Assembly (NCBI RefSeq): GCF_014647675.1
Contig: NZ_BMPQ01000048.1
Span: 1-50,930 of the forward strand
Length of the DNA: 50,930 nt
From: Streptomyces flaveus
GTDB lineage: Bacteria; Actinomycetota; Actinomycetes; Streptomycetales; Streptomycetaceae
Direction: 5' to 3'
The notes under the pieces were generated by a model, which saw only the letters and a program-made list of their open reading frames with translations, searched no databases and had not been told where the DNA came from. This document shows positions 50,615 through 50,930 of this stretch, one piece after another (within the stretch, counting starts at the first letter, position 1; every line of letters starts with the position of its first letter). The translations under genes and the position numbers were made by a program.

Positions 50615-50930
50615 GCACCACCCCTGAGCACCTTCCCACCGTGATCCGGCACTGGATCGGCGGTGCCCTCGTCGACGCCGCGGACGGTCGCACCTTCGAT
50701 GTCGCCGACCCGGTCTCCAACACGGCCTACGCACAGGCCGCGCGTGGTTCCGTGGCCGACGTGGACCGGGCGGTATCGGCTGCCCGGGTCGCGTTCCCGG
50801 AGTGGGCCGGGCTGTCCAACCGGGCGCGCGCGGGTGTCCTGTACCGGATCGCCGACGCCGTCGAGGCCCGTCATGACCGGCTCGCCGCCTTCGAGTCGTA
50901 CGACTCCGGGCTGCCGATCACGCAGGCCCG
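50611..50930 (+). CDS. hpaE: Aldehyde dehydrogenase, N-terminal part (cut by window end)
   Basis: The first 106 codons of an NAD-dependent aldehyde dehydrogenase, running off the window. It starts with a GTG at 50611 overlapping the aldolase stop (GTGA). IRHWIGGALVDAADGRTFDV, DPVSNTAYAQAARGSVADVD and RAVSAARVAFPEWAGLSNRA match the N-terminal cofactor-binding region of 5-carboxymethyl-2-hydroxymuconate-semialdehyde dehydrogenases. The position after HpaB, the FAH-type enzyme and the aldolase supports HpaE. The catalytic Cys and Glu lie beyond the window. Confidence 0.8.
   Translation, partial: MSTTPEHLPTVIRHWIGGALVDAADGRTFDVADPVSNTAYAQAARGSVADVDRAVSAARVAFPEWAGLSNRARAGVLYRIADAVEARHDRLAAFESYDSGLPITQA

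Noticed and set aside
1..50930. CRISPR arrays, tRNA and rRNA genes
   Set aside because: No regular repeat-spacer series, no cloverleaf-like segments and no rRNA-like sequence noticed on either strand.

Overview
The window is very GC-rich, with strong G/C preference at third codon positions, many GTG starts and several ATGA/GTGA stop-start overlaps. It also carries a clear hrdD sigma factor and the fruR-fruK-fruA order, so it is almost certainly a Streptomyces chromosome (or a very close actinomycete). All calls come from reading the sequence by eye. Family names rest on motif recognition, with no database search.

Left part (1-16.4 kb), conserved housekeeping and regulators: a fructose PTS operon on the minus strand (fruR-fruK-fruA), a DHA2-type drug exporter divergent from a WYL regulator, and hrdD. 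Then come a GNAT acetyltransferase, a DODA-type dioxygenase divergent from a MarR regulator, a second DHA2 exporter with its TetR regulator, a secreted M6-like metalloprotease and a protein made of two IclR regulators fused head to tail.

Middle (16.6-26 kb), the most interesting region: an FxSxx-COOH (fxs) ribosomally made peptide locus. A 61-residue precursor (fxsA) lies divergent to fxsC (TIR-like), fxsT (ParA-like ATPase, degenerate TIR, NB-ARC and TPR), fxsB (radical SAM/SPASM) and a fusion of a HExxH peptide-modifying domain to an AAC(3)-like acyltransferase. The four plus-strand genes are closely packed or overlapping. A likely separate promoter precedes fxsB. The precursor ends in FQSALSD, two residues past the canonical FxSxx end.

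Right of it (26-45 kb) is a patchwork of intact oxidoreductase and hydrolase genes with broken remnants: an IS630-type transposase, a reductase/DHFR scar, a LuxR-type regulator fragment, a quinone oxidoreductase with two frameshifts and a short-chain dehydrogenase (SDR) relic. Intact genes include a Nudix hydrolase, a two-helix membrane protein, a TetR regulator divergent from an aldo/keto reductase, three SDRs, three alpha/beta hydrolases, a hemerythrin-domain protein, HxlR, DoxX, two beta-propeller proteins and an enoyl-CoA hydratase relative. A near-palindromic motif, TTACGnTCrTAm, sits in front of four of these units and suggests one regulon.

Right end (45.3-50.9 kb): a 4-hydroxyphenylacetate/homoprotocatechuate catabolic operon. 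A MarR regulator is divergent from hpaC (flavin reductase), hpaB (oxygenase), a FAH-RraA fusion, a DapA-type aldolase and the start of an aldehyde dehydrogenase that runs off the window.
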